From: Patescibacteria group bacterium
GTDB lineage: Bacteria; Patescibacteriota; Minisyncoccia; Portnoybacterales; GWB1-42-6
Length of the DNA stretch: 7,058 nucleotides
Assembly: GCA_018826025.1 (NCBI GenBank)
Contig: JAHKAK010000101.1
Coordinates: 1-7,058, forward strand
Reading direction: 5' to 3'
The translations under genes and the position numbers were made by a program. Position 1 is the first letter of the stretch; each line of letters begins with the position of its first letter. This document shows, piece by piece, positions 5,294-7,058 of the stretch. Under the pieces are notes generated by a model. The model had not been told where the DNA came from and did not search any database. It saw only the letters and a program-made list of their open reading frames with translations.

Positions 5294-6583
5294 ATGAGGT
5301 GTAAGAACAGCTTTTTTTGGCTTTTGTTACTATTGGTCGCTTATCTCCCCTGGCAGATTGCCTTGAACTTAACGCCGGATATTGATTTGATGTCTGGCCG
5401 GGTTTTAATTTTAGGTTTATTTTTTTTCTGGTTAATCGTTGAGTTTTATCAAAAAAGAATAAAAGTCAGAAATTTTTTTGCCGATAAAACCGCATTAGCT
5501 TTGGCTGTCTTTTTTTTACTGGCCGCGGCGTCAATTTTTACGGCTGATAACCAAATATGGGGCTGGCGCAAGCTGTTGGTTTTTATTTCAATTTTCCCGT
5601 TATTTTGGCTGACGCGATTTTTGGCCAGCCAAGAAAAAGAGCGGCGAATTTTAATTAATGTAATCATTGGCGGCGCGGCCTTGGCGGCTTTGGTGGCCTT
5701 GGCGCAATTTGGCGCGCAATTTATTTTTGGTTCCGAAGCCGTGATGAATTTTTGGGCCGGCAAAATTACGCCGTTGTTTTCCGGCGCGAGCTTCGGGGCT
5801 TTAGTGGCAACCAATCCCAGTTGGCTGGTGGAAGTCAGCGGGCAGACGTTGCTGCGGGCCATGGGTTTGTTCCCGGATCCGCATATGCTGTCGTTTTATT
5901 TGGGGTTAGTTTTTCCGTTTGCGCTGGCCAGGCTGTTTTTTGAGAAAAAATTCCGTTGGCTTTTGTTTACAGTTAACTGCTTGCTGTTAACTGTTTTATT
6001 GCTTACTTTTTCCCGAGGCGGCTATTTAGGCTTATTGGCGTCGCTGGCAGTTTTTGGCACGCTTGGCTGGCGTTATTTTGGCCGGTTAGCCAAAAAGTTT
6101 TTAGCCGTTGGTTTTTTGCTGGCGTTAATTATTTTGTTGTTGGTTGGCTGGCCGGTGGTGGCGCGCTTGGGAGATAGCTTTAATTTAACCGAAGGTTCAA
6201 ATCTGGGGCGATTGGCCATCTGGCAAGATTCATGGGGAGTCATTAAAAAAAATCCAATAGTCGGCGTGGGATTGGGAAATTATCCGGCCGTGATTAATTT
6301 TGGCGGTGTTTACCGCAGCGCCATTACCAGTCATAATTTATATTTGGATATCTGGGCGGAAATGGGAATTTTTAGTTTACTGGCGTGGCTGGCGCTTATT
6401 TTTACAGCGGCCAAGAAAGCGCTTAAAGCGCGAAATCAAAACCCGATTGTGGCTCTCGGCGTTTTATCAAGTTTGGCTTATTTTTCCAGCCACTCGTTTT
6501 TTGAAACCGCGATTTTTAACCCAACCGTGCTGGCGTTTTTGATGATCGTTTTGGGGTTGGCCGTCGTGGAAGACGAAAGTTAG
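5294..6583 (+). CDS. O-antigen ligase/polymerase-type membrane protein (Wzy_C family)
   Basis: Members of this family (WaaL, Wzy, PglL-like) transfer or polymerise lipid-linked glycans on the outer face of the cytoplasmic membrane. The 429 residues include about 10-12 membrane segments. Family features are LLLTFSRGGYLGLLASLAVF (235-254), the long extracytoplasmic stretch with NLGRLAIWQDSWGVIKKNP (303-321) and VGVGLGNYP (323-331), and SHNLYLDIWAEMGIFSLLAW (346-365), whose histidine (H347) is typical of the catalytic loop. The length is in the normal range. It follows the flippase gene by 206 bp in the same direction, and together they suggest a glycan assembly step. Ligase and polymerase activities cannot be told apart from sequence, and the acceptor in this organism is unknown. 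No Shine-Dalgarno is visible before the ATG. Confidence 0.9.
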   Translation: MRCKNSFFWLLLLLVAYLPWQIALNLTPDIDLMSGRVLILGLFFFWLIVEFYQKRIKVRNFFADKTALALAVFFLLAAASIFTADNQIWGWRKLLVFISIFPLFWLTRFLASQEKERRILINVIIGGAALAALVALAQFGAQFIFGSEAVMNFWAGKITPLFSGASFGALVATNPSWLVEVSGQTLLRAMGLFPDPHMLSFYLGLVFPFALARLFFEKKFRWLLFTVNCLLLTVLLLTFSRGGYLGLLASLAVFGTLGWRYFGRLAKKFLAVGFLLALIILLLVGWPVVARLGDSFNLTEGSNLGRLAIWQDSWGVIKKNPIVGVGLGNYPAVINFGGVYRSAITSHNLYLDIWAEMGIFSLLAWLALIFTAAKKALKARNQNPIVALGVLSSLAYFSSHSFFETAIFNPTVLAFLMIVLGLAVVEDES

Positions 6584-6622
6584 CTACGGACTACAGATTG
6601 CTTACAGATATACAAATTTCTA

Positions 6623-6697
6623 CTCCTCCCTTTATAAAAGGGAGGTAGGGAGGGATTTAGTTCCCCTCTTAAGTTAAGAGGGGGTTAGGGGGAGTTA
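6623..6697 (-). repeat. Hairpin repeat pair 3 (tandem, both minus orientation)
   Basis: Unit 3a (6623-6659) has a 9-bp perfect stem, 6625-6633 with 6637-6645, and a minus-strand head TAAATCCCTCCCTACC. Unit 3b (6661-6697) has an 8-bp stem, 6663-6670 with 6676-6683, extendable into the AAGTT loop, and a minus-strand head TAACTCCCCCTAACCC. Both units point the same way, unlike pairs 1 and 2, showing that the single unit is the basic element and that its orientation within pairs is free. Confidence 0.72.
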
Positions 6698-6738
6698 TGC
6701 CTGAATCCGCAAAACCAAAATATAAGCCAAAAACAGCT

Positions 6739-6772
6739 AAACGCCTCAACGGCATCCGCCGTTGAGGCGTTT
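6739..6772. repeat. Hairpin array, palindrome 1
   Basis: A perfect 13-bp stem (6741-6753 with 6758-6770, ACGCCTCAACGGC) has loop ATCC, extendable to 15 bp by the flanking AA/TT. It shares CTCAAC/GTTGAG and AACGGC/GCCGTT with palindrome 3. It might act as a weak terminator, but only three T residues follow the stem. Confidence 0.8.
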
Positions 6773-6803
6773 GCCAATTGCCAAGATATATTGTCAAAGT
6801 ATG

Positions 6804-6833
6804 TGTCGGACAATTCTATGGAATTGTCCGACA
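6804..6833. repeat. Hairpin array, palindrome 2
   Basis: A perfect 13-bp stem (6804-6816 with 6821-6833, TGTCGGACAATTC) has loop TATG. Stem length, loop length and closing C-G pair equal those of palindrome 1, yet the stem sequence is unrelated. No T run follows. Confidence 0.8.
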
Positions 6834-6886
6834 GCCGTGAACCCCGCGAAAGTCTGGCTTCAGCAAGTTACCTGACGAGAAAATCT

Positions 6887-6910
6887 AACGGCTCAACCCG
6901 TTGAGCCGTT
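6887..6910. repeat. Hairpin array, palindrome 3
   Basis: AACGGCTCAAC (6887-6897) and its complement (6900-6910) are separated by CC. As a real hairpin it would have a 10-bp stem and a CCCG loop. In the 53-nt gap before it a weaker hairpin is possible (6852-6857 with 6871-6876, one T-T mismatch). Confidence 0.75.
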
Positions 6911-6941
6911 GAAGATCATCGCTTAATTGAAAGTTTAAAAT

Positions 6942-6975
6942 GACATTCCAACATTCTTGAGAATGTTGGAATGTC
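6942..6975. repeat. Hairpin array, palindrome 4
   Basis: A perfect 15-bp stem (6942-6956 with 6961-6975, GACATTCCAACATTC) has loop TTGA and a closing C-G pair. It is the longest uninterrupted stem in the window. The 31-nt gap before it equals the gap between palindromes 1 and 2. Confidence 0.8.
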
Positions 6976-6995
6976 GCGCCGCATTGTATGGTCTA

Positions 6996-7051
6996 ATTCG
7001 CCCCAGTAGCAGATCCGCCGGCTGGCGGAACGCTACGGGGCAAGCGCGAAT
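6996..7051. repeat. Hairpin array, compound palindrome 5
   Basis: From inside out: TCCGCC/GGCGGA (7014-7019, 7024-7029) with loop GGCT; then GTAGC/GCTAC (7006-7010, 7032-7036); a bulged A at 7005; GCCCC/GGGGC (7000-7004, 7037-7041); and, as an alternative outer closure, ATTCGC/GCGAAT (6996-7001, 7046-7051). Inner loop geometry matches palindromes 1, 2 and 4. The GC-rich centre is the most stable structure in the array. Confidence 0.7.
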
Positions 7052-7058
7052 ATGTCCA

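Larger units (their letters stand above)
6584..7058. other. 475-bp gene-free end region: repeat pair plus hairpin array
   Basis: No coding region longer than a few tens of codons is plausible on either strand. The region starts with hairpin-repeat pair 3 (6623-6697) and continues with five strong palindromes from 6739 to 7051. No tRNA, rRNA or recognisable RNA family is seen. The window ends before the next gene. Confidence 0.6.

Noticed and set aside
5449..5862. 137-codon minus-strand frame inside the ligase gene
   Set aside because: It lies wholly antisense to a conserved membrane protein gene, and its Ala/Lys-rich translation is a typical shadow of hydrophobic codons.
6697..6765. 22-codon ORF beginning MPESAKPKYKPKTAKRLNG
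   Set aside because: It starts in the last bases of a repeat unit, ends inside palindrome 1, is very short and matches nothing I recognise.
6787..6797. Minus-strand promoter with TTGACA
   Set aside because: The -35 match is perfect, but no -10-like hexamer lies 16-18 bp downstream on the minus strand.
6804..6833. Tyrosine-recombinase core site (13-bp inverted arms)
   Set aside because: The 4-nt centre is shorter than the usual 6-8 bp spacer, arms differ between neighbouring palindromes, and no recombinase gene is present.
6739..7051. CRISPR array or integron attC cassette array
   Set aside because: The palindromes are not copies of one repeat, gaps vary (31, 53, 31, 20 nt), and no integrase, cas gene or attC core sites are visible.

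Overview
The window looks like a piece of a small-genome Patescibacteria/CPR chromosome (Parcubacteria-like) at the replication origin. This assignment is an inference. It rests on the gene set and order (dnaA / rpmH-rnpA-yidD-yidC-jag), short stripped-down proteins (YidC with only its insertase core, Jag with only KH and R3H domains), mostly missing Shine-Dalgarno sequences, and hairpin-rich repeats in almost every spacer. No rRNA or other marker is present to place it more exactly.

Layout. Positions 1-494 (minus) hold the first 164 codons of dnaA, cut by the window edge inside the Walker A motif. Positions 495-925 are the divergent dnaA/rpmH spacer, the probable oriC. It holds an A/T tract, two DnaA-box-like 9-mers, a likely dnaA promoter on the minus strand and a good sigma70-type promoter for rpmH on the plus strand. 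It may also hold a 72-codon leader ORF in front of dnaA. Positions 926-2450 are the conserved cluster rpmH (44 aa, too short for simple ORF finders), rnpA, yidD and yidC. Positions 2782-3234 are jag/khpB. Positions 3642-5087 encode a polysaccharide flippase (MOP/Wzx type) and 5294-6583 an O-antigen ligase/polymerase-type (Wzy_C) membrane protein. These two probably work in cell-surface glycan export and assembly.

The genes fit together as a core module plus an accessory module. The core module covers replication initiation (DnaA), ribosome and tRNA maturation (L34, RNase P protein), membrane protein insertion (YidC, with YidD) and RNA binding (KhpB). The accessory module covers surface polysaccharide.

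The spacers are the unusual part. (1) A hairpin repeat unit of about 37-44 bp occurs six times, as three pairs, one pair in each of the spacers after yidC, after the flippase gene and after the ligase gene. The pairs are convergent, divergent and tandem, a REP/BIME-like organisation. (2) jag is framed by imperfect inverted arms of about 115 bp whose outer 23 bp and an inner 12 bp are perfect. (3) The last 320 bp hold five consecutive strong palindromes with different stem sequences but similar geometry (10-15 bp stems, mostly 4-nt loops closed by C-G). I cannot assign them to any known RNA or element. No transposase, CRISPR array, tRNA or rRNA is visible.
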